A stretch of DNA of 9,435 nt. It comes from DASWIV01 sp036397475 (GTDB taxonomy: Bacteria; JAJVIF01; JAPKYR01). Location of the stretch: NCBI GenBank assembly GCA_036397475.1, contig DASWIV010000296.1:1-9435 (forward strand). The letters are read 5' to 3'. The position numbers were made by a program, and so were the translations under genes. The first letter of the stretch is position 1. Each line of letters opens with the position of its first letter. The notes beneath the pieces are model-generated. The model saw only the letters and a program-made list of their open reading frames with translations. It was not told the origin of the DNA and ran no database searches. Shown here one piece after another: positions 1 through 6,660 of this stretch.

Positions 1-633
1 GTCGAAATCAATACTGTCGCGGCTGATACGCGGGACTGTACCGGTTTTCAATCGTGCCATTGGAAGGTTTAGTTTTCTGAGTGACTCGGCAAGCCCGATT
101 GCCGGAGCTTCACCGTCGCGACCGGCACTTATTCGTTCTTCGCCACGATAGATCATCCCGCCTAGAAATGTTCCTGTCGCAAGAATCACCGACTTCGAGT
201 GGACAACTGCTCCATTCTCGAAAATCACTCCACGGGCGGAATTTTCTTCCACAATCAGGTCGGTGACAATACCTTCCATGATCGTGATGTTGGGATTTTC
301 ATTCAGGTGCCTCTGGGACACTTCGGCGTATTTCGGCTTGTCGCACTGGGCACGCAGGGCCTGGACAGCAGGTCCCTTTTTAGTGTTCAGCCATCGGATA
401 TGCAGAGTAGTTTCATCTGTAATTCGCGCCTGAAGCCCGCCCAGAGCGTCGACTTCCCTTGTCAGGTGACCCTTGGCGGGTCCGCCGATTGACGGATTAC
501 ACGGCATCCATCCGATCCTGTCTGCACGTACAGCTGCCAGGACCACCTTCGCGCCGAGGGATGCTGCCGCATGCGCAGATTCGATTCCTGCATGTCCTCC
601 GCCAATTACAACTATATCGGTTATTATCGCCAT
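1..633 (-). CDS. mnmG: tRNA uridine-5-carboxymethylaminomethyl modification enzyme MnmG (GidA), N-terminal part
   Basis: MnmG is the FAD-dependent partner of MnmE; together they modify U34 in the wobble position of several tRNAs in the cytoplasm. I translated the minus strand from the ATG at 633; it stays open for 211 codons to the window edge, so the C-terminal two thirds are missing. Seen directly: a Rossmann dinucleotide motif GGGHAG at residues 11-16, the MnmG signature CNPSIGGPAKGHL followed by REVDALGG around residues 55-75, NTKKGPAV plus RAQ soon after, ATGTFLGG in the middle, and RLKTGT-PRI near the cut end. These match the well-known Escherichia coli protein closely. No Shine-Dalgarno sequence precedes the ATG, and a terminator ends only 9 bases upstream. 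No earlier in-frame start is evident, and the Rossmann strand begins within ten residues, so this start is the natural one. Confidence 0.97.
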   Translation of the reverse strand, partial: MAIITDIVVIGGGHAGIESAHAAASLGAKVVLAAVRADRIGWMPCNPSIGGPAKGHLTREVDALGGLQARITDETTLHIRWLNTKKGPAVQALRAQCDKPKYAEVSQRHLNENPNITIMEGIVTDLIVEENSARGVIFENGAVVHSKSVILATGTFLGGMIYRGEERISAGRDGEAPAIGLAESLRKLNLPMARLKTGTVPRISRDSIDFD

Positions 634-642
634 TTTACGGAC

Positions 643-674
643 AAAAAAAATATTACCCGATTTTAACCGGGTAA
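643..674 (-). terminator. Rho-independent terminator after the 332-residue gene
   Basis: On the minus strand a perfect 7-bp stem TTACCCG/CGGGTAA (668-674 with 653-659) closes an 8-base loop. After the bases TA it is followed by a run of eight T (650-643). The T run is on the minus-strand side only, so it ends transcripts coming from the gene at 709-1707. Because the T run stops 9 bases before the mnmG start codon, it could also act as an attenuator if an mnmG promoter lies between it and position 708. Confidence 0.85.
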
Positions 675-708
675 AAAAATAATTTTCAAATTTATTTTTA
701 AATCGTGC

Positions 709-1707
709 CTAATTTGTCACCTTGATGTTGGTGATTTCGTCGAGCCAGGCGAGGATCATTTTTGAATCGGTTTCAGATCTGGCGAACCTATGGACCAGGT
801 CGTAGTAGCGGGTTTTGTAAGCCGGGCGAAGCTCTTCGGACAGGCAAGACAGGAACCAGGAAATGCCATGTTCAAGAAGGCTTAGCGGATCGGGAAGTTC
901 ATCCTCGCGTCCGTAATGGTCAACCATGAATTTGTAATATGCTTTGAATTCCTCGGTAAAACCGCCGGCGTCGAATTGTGCCTCGGTACCTAGCCAGTCG
1001 TTAAGATGAGCAGCGTTGGTTTGCTGGATCCTCTTTATCGCCGAATTCTGGTCCAACTGCTCGACCTTGTACGCGCTGGGAAACCCGAAAATTTCCTCGT
1101 CGGCTTTGATGACGAAACGGGTCTCGGGATCATTTTCGCTGATCGCCTGAAGAATTTCTTCCTCGACATTTTCGAGTCCGGCTTTTCCGAGAATTTCGCT
1201 CAACACTACATAAAATACTTTCCAGTTCCTGAGGTGAGCTCCGCCTCCGGGATCGCGATAAACCAGGTATCCGGTGTCTGATGGATCGATTTCTTTTCCG
1301 TTCGGGCCCCTTGTCGGCATGACGCTTGGAATTTCATCCAGTTCTTTCCTGAGGATCATCATCGGACCCTGTCCGGTGAGGTAAAAGCTTCCATATCCCA
1401 TCAGCCGGCTGATACCCACGGCTGCCCACAATCTTGAATGGTACATTGTCCATTCGGACCAGACAGCGAATCCGCCAGCCTTGAGATAAAGTCCGGCAAG
1501 AAATTCTTTCAGTGATTTTAAAAGATATGAATCCGATTCGAACAGGAAACTCCCGTCGATCCAGTCGGAACGATAAAATCCGATACCGATCTTAAGCTGG
1601 TCTCGCGGAACGTTTTTTAGATTTTCAGCCAGAAAGTAATAGATGTATCCGACATTCGGCTTGATTCCCTTGTAATAATCCAGCAGGTGTTGGTTGATTT
1701 GAAACAT
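709..1707 (-). CDS. Protein of unknown function, 332 residues
   Basis: I do not recognise this protein. It has no signal peptide, no clear membrane segment, no nucleotide-binding loop and no cysteine cluster. It is rich in aromatic residues in its first third (YIYYF at 21-25, WSEWTMYHSRLW at 83-94) and has a Gly-rich turn RDPGGGAH at 151-158. The C-terminal third is charged and looks helical. The ATG at 1707 is supported by AGGA six bases upstream. The gene ends at a TAG and is followed by a strong terminator. It lies 110 bases downstream of the zinc-ribbon membrane protein in the same direction, but with its own promoter candidate in the gap. It looks like a cytoplasmic globular protein, and nothing supports a more specific function. 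Confidence 0.85.
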   Translation of the reverse strand: MFQINQHLLDYYKGIKPNVGYIYYFLAENLKNVPRDQLKIGIGFYRSDWIDGSFLFESDSYLLKSLKEFLAGLYLKAGGFAVWSEWTMYHSRLWAAVGISRLMGYGSFYLTGQGPMMILRKELDEIPSVMPTRGPNGKEIDPSDTGYLVYRDPGGGAHLRNWKVFYVVLSEILGKAGLENVEEEILQAISENDPETRFVIKADEEIFGFPSAYKVEQLDQNSAIKRIQQTNAAHLNDWLGTEAQFDAGGFTEEFKAYYKFMVDHYGREDELPDPLSLLEHGISWFLSCLSEELRPAYKTRYYDLVHRFARSETDSKMILAWLDEITNIKVTN

Positions 1708-1747
1708 AATTAATCCTGGAGTAAAGATGCTTATTTTCAGCTGATGT

Positions 1748-1776
1748 ATCGTACCAGTTTGCCTGATTTAAGGCAA
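1748..1776 (-). promoter_or_regulatory. Candidate sigma-70-type promoter of the 332-residue gene
   Basis: Read on the minus strand, a -35-like TTGCCT (1776-1771) is separated by exactly 17 bases from a -10-like TACGAT (1753-1748). Each box matches four of six consensus bases. The predicted transcript start lies about 35 bases upstream of the ATG at 1707. The site sits inside an inverted repeat. It is a modest match without experimental support. Confidence 0.4.
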
Positions 1777-1785
1777 TAATGGTAC
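1751..1785. repeat. Imperfect 35-bp dyad overlapping the promoter candidate
   Basis: The outer arms GTACC (1751-1755) and GGTAC (1781-1785) flank inner arms TTGCC (1760-1764 on the plus strand) and GGCAA (1772-1776), with an 8-base AT-rich centre. Allowing one bulge and two mismatches, the full arms are 13 and 14 bases. There is no T run on either side, so it is not a standard terminator. Its overlap with both the -35 and -10 candidates makes an operator the most natural reading, but this is inference. Confidence 0.45.
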
Positions 1786-1817
1786 ATAACGAATACAACC
1801 CGTGCAAAATATGATGC

Positions 1818-2447
1818 TTAATCCGTAACGTTCAGATTAGACCCGTGCACCCAGCCGTATTTACCCTGCTGAACAGCATATCTCCCCACCAGGACCCAAT
1901 CGTTCTCGCCGTATTTTTTCCTTCGAATGATCCATACTTTCTCTCCCAAGGGAAGATCGTAGTGGAAAACTACCGCCGGAGGGAGTGGCACAAGCTCCAT
2001 CATGTAATCGGTATTGCTGATGTTGCCCCCGCCTTTGCGCGCGATCTCAATATATCTCTCGCCGGATTGCCATTCGAGAAACATGGGCACTTCAGGTGAA
2101 ACCTGGGATTCCGATCTCAGGAATCCTTCCCGGATCTCGCCCTTGTCGTGCATCCACGGCACAGACTTCCATGCCCATGGTGTGACAAGGAGAATGACTG
2201 CCGCAAGTCCGATAAGCCCGAACACCACAATTTTTGGTACCAGGTAAGAGTACTGCTCGAAATCAAGCCCACACTCAGGGCAGACTGCTGAATCGACAGG
2301 AACCTGTGAATGGCACTTTGGGCACTTTTTCTGGGCCGTGGTGAAATCGAATCCGCACGACGGGCAGTACTTGAGCCTGTCATAGAATTCTTCGGAGCAT
2401 TTGGGGCAGATATAGGTCATTTTCTTACGATTATACGCTTTATTCAT
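1818..2447 (-). CDS. Membrane protein with two zinc ribbons and a C-terminal SH3-like domain
   Basis: The first 60 residues hold four Cys pairs: C14-C17, C28-C31, C42-C45 and C56-C59 (CPKC, CPSCG, CPKCH, CPECG). This is the double zinc ribbon layout that often acts as a cytoplasmic binding or regulatory module. One hydrophobic segment follows at about residues 71-93 (strongly Val/Ile/Leu, then WAWK). About 115 residues are then predicted outside the membrane. The last part, about 165-207, contains LGEKVWIIRR, WVLVGRYAV and GWVHGSNL, which resembles bacterial SH3-like domains that end in GWV-x-GxxL. The ATG at 2447 has a GGA about nine bases upstream; an internal ATG at codon 10 would still keep all ribbons. 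The topology suggests a Zn-binding cytoplasmic head and an envelope-facing tail. The substrate and partner are unknown. It is divergent from the glycosyltransferase gene. Confidence 0.85.
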   Translation of the reverse strand: MNKAYNRKKMTYICPKCSEEFYDRLKYCPSCGFDFTTAQKKCPKCHSQVPVDSAVCPECGLDFEQYSYLVPKIVVFGLIGLAAVILLVTPWAWKSVPWMHDKGEIREGFLRSESQVSPEVPMFLEWQSGERYIEIARKGGGNISNTDYMMELVPLPPAVVFHYDLPLGEKVWIIRRKKYGENDWVLVGRYAVQQGKYGWVHGSNLNVTD

Positions 2448-2526
2448 AGGATTCCGGGAAATTATTCCCAGTTCATTTGGACGAATGTGGAAATAATATG
2501 TTTCCTGCGTGTATCATCTTGTATCC
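2448..2526. promoter_or_regulatory. Divergent intergenic region with two short inverted repeats
   Basis: This gap must hold the promoters of both the zinc-ribbon gene (minus) and the glycosyltransferase gene (plus). It contains GGGAA-ATTA-TTCCC (2456-2469) and GGAAA-N7-TTTCC (2489-2505), two related short dyads. An AT-rich run AAATAATATG at 2491-2500 could supply a -10 box in either direction. I see no well-spaced -35/-10 pair, so no exact promoter is called. Confidence 0.3.
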
Positions 2527-3369
2527 ATGGCTGAAATGGTGACAGAAAAAATCTCGGATCTCGTCAGTATCGAAAGGACAGTACTCAATACGGAAGCAAC
2601 CACGCCGTATGTAAGCTTCACGATGCCCGCGTACAACGAGGAGGATAATATTGAACGGACAGTCCGTGAGTGCCAGGACGGATTCAACAAGGCGTCAATC
2701 GCGGGAGTGCCGTCCAAAAGCGAATCCAACGGCGGCAAGTGGGGAGAAATTGTAGTAACCAACGACTGTTCAAAAGATCGAACCGGTGAGATCCTCAGGG
2801 CTCTGCAACACGAGATGCCGAATCTTGTCGTTGTAACGCACCACGGAAAAAATCAGGGGTATGGAAGGGCTCTTTCCGACGCGATACAGGCGTCGCGTGG
2901 ACAGTATATCGCGACGATCGATTCGGACGGGCAGTTCGATCCGAACGACCTTCCCAATCTCCTGGATTCACTGGATTCCGGCAGCGATCCGGATTGTGTT
3001 GCTGGATTCAGGAAAAAGAAAAAAGACTCATTCATACGGGTATTCGCGGACAGGGGACTAAATTTTATTGTAAGAACACTATTCGGGATAAAGCATCGTG
3101 ACACCAACTGCGCGTTCAAATTGATCCGTGGTGATATCCTCAGAAACCTGAATATCGAGACGAACGGATTCCAGACTCCGACTGAAATAATTCTGAAGCT
3201 GAATGCCATGGGTAAGTCAATGGTCGAGTGCGGGGTGACACATCGTGACAGGGAAGAAGGAACGAGCAAATTAAGGGTAGTGAAAACGTCGGTCGATTTT
3301 CTGAGATTTTTATTTTACCTTCGAACAAAGATCGGATTGTACAGGAAAGGAATTCTCGCAAAGTTGTAA
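2527..3369 (+). CDS. Family 2 glycosyltransferase, DPM1/polyprenyl-phosphate sugar transferase type
   Basis: This is a GT-A fold glycosyltransferase that would move a sugar from a nucleotide sugar to a lipid carrier or other acceptor on the cytoplasmic face of the membrane. From the ATG at 2527 (280 residues) the motifs come in the usual order: MPAYNEEDNI (33-42), a TND strand end (78-80), KNQGYGRAL (108-116), the metal-binding DSDGQFD (132-138), DTNCAFKLIRGD (192-203), GFQTPTEIILK (214-224) and HRDREEGTSKL (239-249). The C-terminal membrane helices seen in many relatives are absent, so it is a single-domain form. Oddities: a hydrophilic insertion (residues about 55-72, SKSESNGGKWGE) between the first two strands, and a run of four Lys after AGFR. 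No Shine-Dalgarno sequence is seen. A GTG at 2509 would add six residues; I prefer the ATG. The sugar and acceptor cannot be told from sequence. Confidence 0.88.
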   Translation: MAEMVTEKISDLVSIERTVLNTEATTPYVSFTMPAYNEEDNIERTVRECQDGFNKASIAGVPSKSESNGGKWGEIVVTNDCSKDRTGEILRALQHEMPNLVVVTHHGKNQGYGRALSDAIQASRGQYIATIDSDGQFDPNDLPNLLDSLDSGSDPDCVAGFRKKKKDSFIRVFADRGLNFIVRTLFGIKHRDTNCAFKLIRGDILRNLNIETNGFQTPTEIILKLNAMGKSMVECGVTHRDREEGTSKLRVVKTSVDFLRFLFYLRTKIGLYRKGILAKL

Positions 3370-4038
3370 TCACTCATCGACCGGGTCGGGAACAGCGGGC
3401 ATACCCATGTTCGGACCGGCAATTGACTCGAGGTCTGGTTCCGGGGCTTCTTCGGGTTCGTCTGAAGGCAATTCACCTGACAAAATAGCGGAAACCTGCT
3501 CGGCAAACGGTTCGGTCATCTGTTCAAGAATGGCAGCCGCTTTTTCCGAATCTATCTTATCGAGAATAAGGGCAGCGCGGTCCGCGCCCATATTTTCAAG
3601 GATCACGGCTGATTCCGATGGAGACATTTTTTCGTATATGGTCGCGACCGCGTCAAGCGTCTGATCCTGGGTCATGCGCATTGAATTTCTCAATCGCGCT
3701 ATCTCATCGTCGCGTTCCTTGATCTGGCGTTCGAGAACAGCGATATCTTCCTCCTGTGAATCGATGACAGATTGCGCGGCGATATACCGGCTGTTCAGGA
3801 GAATAAGCTGCTGCCGTATGAGTTCCTCAGTGGTCAATTCCTCCTCGGGAATTTCGACCAATTCGGGTTCAGGCGGAACGACCATTTTGACAATCGGGTA
3901 ATCCGCGATGATGTCGGGTGGCTTTATTAACCCGAGATTCAGGACCAGCAGAAATCCGCCCGCAGCCACAAGCGCAGCCATAACGAGCCAGATCAACCAG
4001 GCCCAAACATTTCCGGATTCTTTTTTGATACGTTGCAT
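3370..4038 (-). CDS. MotE/FlbB-like flagellar protein, distal paralogue
   Basis: The layout is that of MotE and the spirochaete collar protein FlbB: a short basic N-terminus, one membrane segment (about 11-36), a Pro/Glu linker (55-70), a coiled coil (about 70-127), then a helical repeat region (about 130-188) like the N-terminal domain of the MgtE magnesium transporter (MSPSESAVILENMGADRAAL and so on). MotE is known to chaperone the periplasmic motor protein MotC in Sinorhizobium, and FlbB helps build the spirochaete stator collar. The location here is inferred to be inner membrane with a periplasmic domain. It adds an acidic, Pro-rich tail (191-222) that its neighbour lacks. The ATG at 4038 has no clear ribosome binding site and lies 75 bases after the preceding paralogue. 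Its stop codon directly abuts that of the convergent glycosyltransferase gene. The family call is firm; the exact role is inferred. Confidence 0.8.
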   Translation of the reverse strand: MQRIKKESGNVWAWLIWLVMAALVAAGGFLLVLNLGLIKPPDIIADYPIVKMVVPPEPELVEIPEEELTTEELIRQQLILLNSRYIAAQSVIDSQEEDIAVLERQIKERDDEIARLRNSMRMTQDQTLDAVATIYEKMSPSESAVILENMGADRAALILDKIDSEKAAAILEQMTEPFAEQVSAILSGELPSDEPEEAPEPDLESIAGPNMGMPAVPDPVDE

Positions 4039-4113
4039 TGAATTCGCGCGCCTGAAATCAGCCCATCTCTCCCATCCGAACCGTTAAGATACCAGAACTA
4101 ATGGCGGAGTTCA

Positions 4114-4740
4114 TCATTGTCCGCCCTCAGAGAGTATATCGGCAATTTCCCCGCTGAATCCGGCGAGGATCTCGGTAATCCGGGTAGCGTAGTCTTCGTC
4201 CATTACTTCCAGGATGTCCGCGGCGCTGCCTTCGCGCATTCCTTTAAGGATAAGAGCCGATTCCTGGGGTGTCAGATTCTGGAGAATCTGTGCGGATTCT
4301 TCGGCACCCATGGCTTCATGAACAGCCGCCGCCTGCTGGATTGATGAGTCTCTCGACTGGGTCAGAAGTGTTGTCAGGCGGTCGACCTCGGTCTGGAGCA
4401 CAAGTATCTGTGTATCCTTGTCGGCGACCTGCGCTTCTAAATCGGTATTTTCAGCCTTAAGTAAAGCAATGGTTTCTGCAAACTGCTGCGCCCGTCCGGT
4501 TGTCGATTGCTCCTGTGGGATGTTAACGGGTTCATCCGCAACTTCTTCCGGTTCGGGAAGGAGTTGGTCCATACCCGGGATATTCGCTATAAATTCAGGC
4601 GCCTCGATGATACCCTGGTTCAAAAGTCCGAGGTAAATCACAACACCCACTACAATAACAATGAAAGTAACCAGCAGGAAAATTCCAACCGATCCGGATT
4701 CCGCCCGAAGTTTGTTTCTTTGTGCAGTCACCTTATCCAC
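4114..4740 (-). CDS. MotE/FlbB-like flagellar protein, proximal paralogue
   Basis: This is a paralogue of the next gene: a polar N-terminus, one strong membrane segment (about 18-41), an acidic Pro-rich linker (60-78), a coiled coil (about 83-127), and an MgtE-N-like helical repeat region (about 135-193; EESAQILQNLTPQESALIL). It has no transporter domain, so it is not MgtE itself. It follows fliJ by 9 bases, so it belongs to the export/switch operon, as MotE-like genes do in many bacteria. The start is a GTG at 4740. A second GTG three codons later has GGATAAG just before it and could be used instead. It is probably a periplasmic, inner-membrane-anchored dimer or partner of the second copy; whether it acts on MotB, MotC or FliK-like proteins is unknown. 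Confidence 0.8.
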   Translation of the reverse strand: MDKVTAQRNKLRAESGSVGIFLLVTFIVIVVGVVIYLGLLNQGIIEAPEFIANIPGMDQLLPEPEEVADEPVNIPQEQSTTGRAQQFAETIALLKAENTDLEAQVADKDTQILVLQTEVDRLTTLLTQSRDSSIQQAAAVHEAMGAEESAQILQNLTPQESALILKGMREGSAADILEVMDEDYATRITEILAGFSGEIADILSEGGQ

Positions 4741-4749
4741 CCTGGAAAA

Positions 4750-5202
4750 TTATTTTTCTTTTCTGTCCTTCAGATATTTTACGGTGGCGATATCGTCGAG
4801 GGTCTTCCCCTCATCCCTGTAATAATCGCGGGTCCAGGCATCGAACCGCCTTTTCTTCAAAGTCTTCAGTATTTCTTCTTCCTTCCGTTTCTCAACAAGC
4901 TTTTCAGTAGCGGCACTGACCTCGATCCGCGCCTTCTCGGTTTTTTCATTTGCGAACCTGACGGTCTCGTCAATCCTCAACAGGTGTTCGTGGAGGTTGA
5001 CCGCTTGGAACGCGTGCATGCCGGTTTTTAAGCCTTTATCACGGTATTCCTTGGTGCGGTTACGGATTTCCCTCAGTTCGTTAGATTCATTCCGGGCAGC
5101 CTGAAGCTCTCCGACCTTTCCCGCGAGAAATCCTTTCGCCTGCTCGGTCAGGAGTTTGCGGTATGAAAGGAGCCTCTGAAGTTTGAAGTTGAACTGTCGC
5201 AT
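4750..5202 (-). CDS. fliJ: Flagellar export protein FliJ
   Basis: FliJ is the central-stalk protein of the flagellar type III ATPase and also helps recycle export chaperones. The 150-residue product is almost entirely charged, predicted helix and coiled coil. It starts with the family's usual FNFKLQRLLSYRKLLTEQAK pattern (residues 4-23) and has the typical EKR-rich second half (VEKRKEEEILKTLKKRR, 103-119) followed by aromatic residues W123 and YY (127-128). Length and position right after fliI agree with the family. It begins 12 bases after the fliI stop, with only a weak AAGAA upstream, so translational coupling is likely. FliJ proteins diverge strongly, so the call rests on pattern plus context. 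Confidence 0.9.
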   Translation of the reverse strand: MRQFNFKLQRLLSYRKLLTEQAKGFLAGKVGELQAARNESNELREIRNRTKEYRDKGLKTGMHAFQAVNLHEHLLRIDETVRFANEKTEKARIEVSAATEKLVEKRKEEEILKTLKKRRFDAWTRDYYRDEGKTLDDIATVKYLKDRKEK

Positions 5203-5214
5203 TTCTTAAATCTG

Positions 5215-6660
5215 TCAGTCCTCGTACGCGCCTTTCGGCATCAGCGACTGCTTGTTCGCATTTGGCCCGGAAGAATTTAATTTCGCTGGAGGTGGAGGGC
5301 TGACTTTTATATTCTGGTTTTTTGCCTTCGACGGCAATCCTCCTACAGCGGAACTCAAGTCGTCCATTAAAGACTCGTAATTGTATATTTCGTCGATGCC
5401 CTGCCTGAGGAATGAATTGATGCCATCCATCCGCGCGATAGCGTAATCGACATTTGGGTTGGTTCCTGACTGATACGCCCCGATATTGATCAGGTCCTGC
5501 ATGTCGCGATGGGCTGCTATCAACTGCCTGAGCTGAGCAACCAGCTCAACCTGCTCATTTTCAACTATCTGTCGCATCACCCTGGAAATGCTCGTCAAAA
5601 CATCGATAGCCGGGTAATGTCCTTTATCAGCCAATTCCCTGGAAAGAACTATGTGGCCATCGAGGGTCGCCCTTGCGATATCGCTTACAGGTTCAGCGAG
5701 ATCGTCGCCCTCCACAAGTACCGAGTACATTCCCGTGATGCTTCCATTTTCAGTACGTCCGGCTCTCTCAAGTAATTTCGGGATAAGTCCGAACACACTT
5801 GGCGGATATCCACGGGTTGCCGGAGGCTCGCCGACAGCGAGGCCGACTTCGCGACCGGCAAGCGCGAACCTGGTTAATGAATCCATCATGAACAATACGT
5901 CGCGCGATGTATCCCGGAAATATTCAGCGATCGCAGTGGCGGCCATTGCACCACGCATTCTCAAAAGCGGGGTCTGGTTCGACGTCGCGACTATCACCAC
6001 GCTACGGTTCAGTCCCGCTTCACCGAGGTCATTTTCGAGAAATTCGCGAACCTCGCGTCCGCGTTCCCCTATCAGGGCAATCACGTTCACGTCGGCACGG
6101 GTGTTTCGCGCCGTCATCCCGATCAATATGCTTTTTCCGACCCCGCTTCCTGAAAAAATCCCTACTCTTTGTCCCTTGCCGATAGTTGTTACGGCATCGA
6201 CTGCCCGGACTCCCGTAACGATGGGTTTATCGATTAGAGGACGTGTAACCGGGTTCGGTCCGTGGCGGTCAAGAGGGGTCGCGCGTCCGCGTGGGAACGG
6301 ACCTTTGCCGTCGATAGGATTACCAAGTCCATCCACAACCCTTCCGATAAGAAAATCGCCGCAGTTTATTCTCATCCCGTTGGAGACCGTTCTTACTGGC
6401 GCGCCCGGACGTACGCCGATTAATTCACCGTAGGGGAGGAGGAATACGCGATCAGTATCGAAACCAACAACTTCGCATATGACCCGCTCGCCAGTTCCCA
6501 CTTCAACTTCGACAACCTGACCCTGAACGGGATCGGGAAGGGTTGCTTCAAGGCCAATGCCAACAAGGCGTGTCACACTTCCGGTAGTATTAAAAAACGG
6601 AGTGGTGTCAATGGTTTCCCTGAACGGGGTAAAATCTATTTTCTGTGGGGAAGGGGTCAC
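5215..6660 (-). CDS. fliI: Flagellum-specific export ATPase FliI
   Basis: FliI is the hexameric ATPase at the base of the flagellar type III export apparatus, related to the beta subunit of F1 ATPase. Seen in the 481-residue product: a beta-barrel N-domain (about 25-100), the Walker A loop SGSGVGKS (170-177), the catalytic-glutamate segment GERGREVREF (198-207), Walker B VLFMMDS (255-261) followed by LTRFA, then ATRGYPPSVF (281-290). The segment FSGSGVGKS and the EFLENDLG stretch point to FliI rather than to F- or V-type subunits, and the fliH/fliJ neighbours settle it. It starts with GTG at 6660, overlapping the fliH stop by one base (TAGTG), with GGGAG about ten bases upstream. The C-terminal tail beyond about residue 445 is longer than usual and Pro/Asn/Lys-rich (SPPPPAK at 454-460), likely disordered. 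Confidence 0.98.
   Translation of the reverse strand: MTPSPQKIDFTPFRETIDTTPFFNTTGSVTRLVGIGLEATLPDPVQGQVVEVEVGTGERVICEVVGFDTDRVFLLPYGELIGVRPGAPVRTVSNGMRINCGDFLIGRVVDGLGNPIDGKGPFPRGRATPLDRHGPNPVTRPLIDKPIVTGVRAVDAVTTIGKGQRVGIFSGSGVGKSILIGMTARNTRADVNVIALIGERGREVREFLENDLGEAGLNRSVVIVATSNQTPLLRMRGAMAATAIAEYFRDTSRDVLFMMDSLTRFALAGREVGLAVGEPPATRGYPPSVFGLIPKLLERAGRTENGSITGMYSVLVEGDDLAEPVSDIARATLDGHIVLSRELADKGHYPAIDVLTSISRVMRQIVENEQVELVAQLRQLIAAHRDMQDLINIGAYQSGTNPNVDYAIARMDGINSFLRQGIDEIYNYESLMDDLSSAVGGLPSKAKNQNIKVSPPPPAKLNSSGPNANKQSLMPKGAYED

Noticed and set aside
1751..1785. Rho-independent terminator of the zinc-ribbon gene
   Set aside because: The stem is imperfect and no T run follows on either strand; it overlaps a promoter candidate instead.
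2853..3269. 138-codon minus-strand open frame
   Set aside because: Antisense to the glycosyltransferase, where all family motifs are intact; Ser-rich shadow translation.
3370..4740. MgtE magnesium transporter
   Set aside because: Only the N-terminal helical repeat type is present. The CBS domains and multi-pass transporter domain are absent, and a membrane segment plus coiled coil comes first, as in MotE/FlbB.
4507..5031. 174-codon plus-strand open frame
   Set aside because: Antisense to the proximal MotE-like gene and fliJ; no domain pattern, and the opposite strand explains the region.
5651..6433. 260-codon plus-strand open frame
   Set aside because: It lies wholly antisense to fliI, whose protein motifs are unmistakable. 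The product is Ser/Pro/Arg-rich low-quality sequence with no motif.
5215..6660. F1 or V-type ATPase beta subunit, or a virulence type III ATPase
   Set aside because: The ATPase fold is shared, but the flagellar neighbours fliG, fliH and fliJ and FliI-like segments fix the identity.
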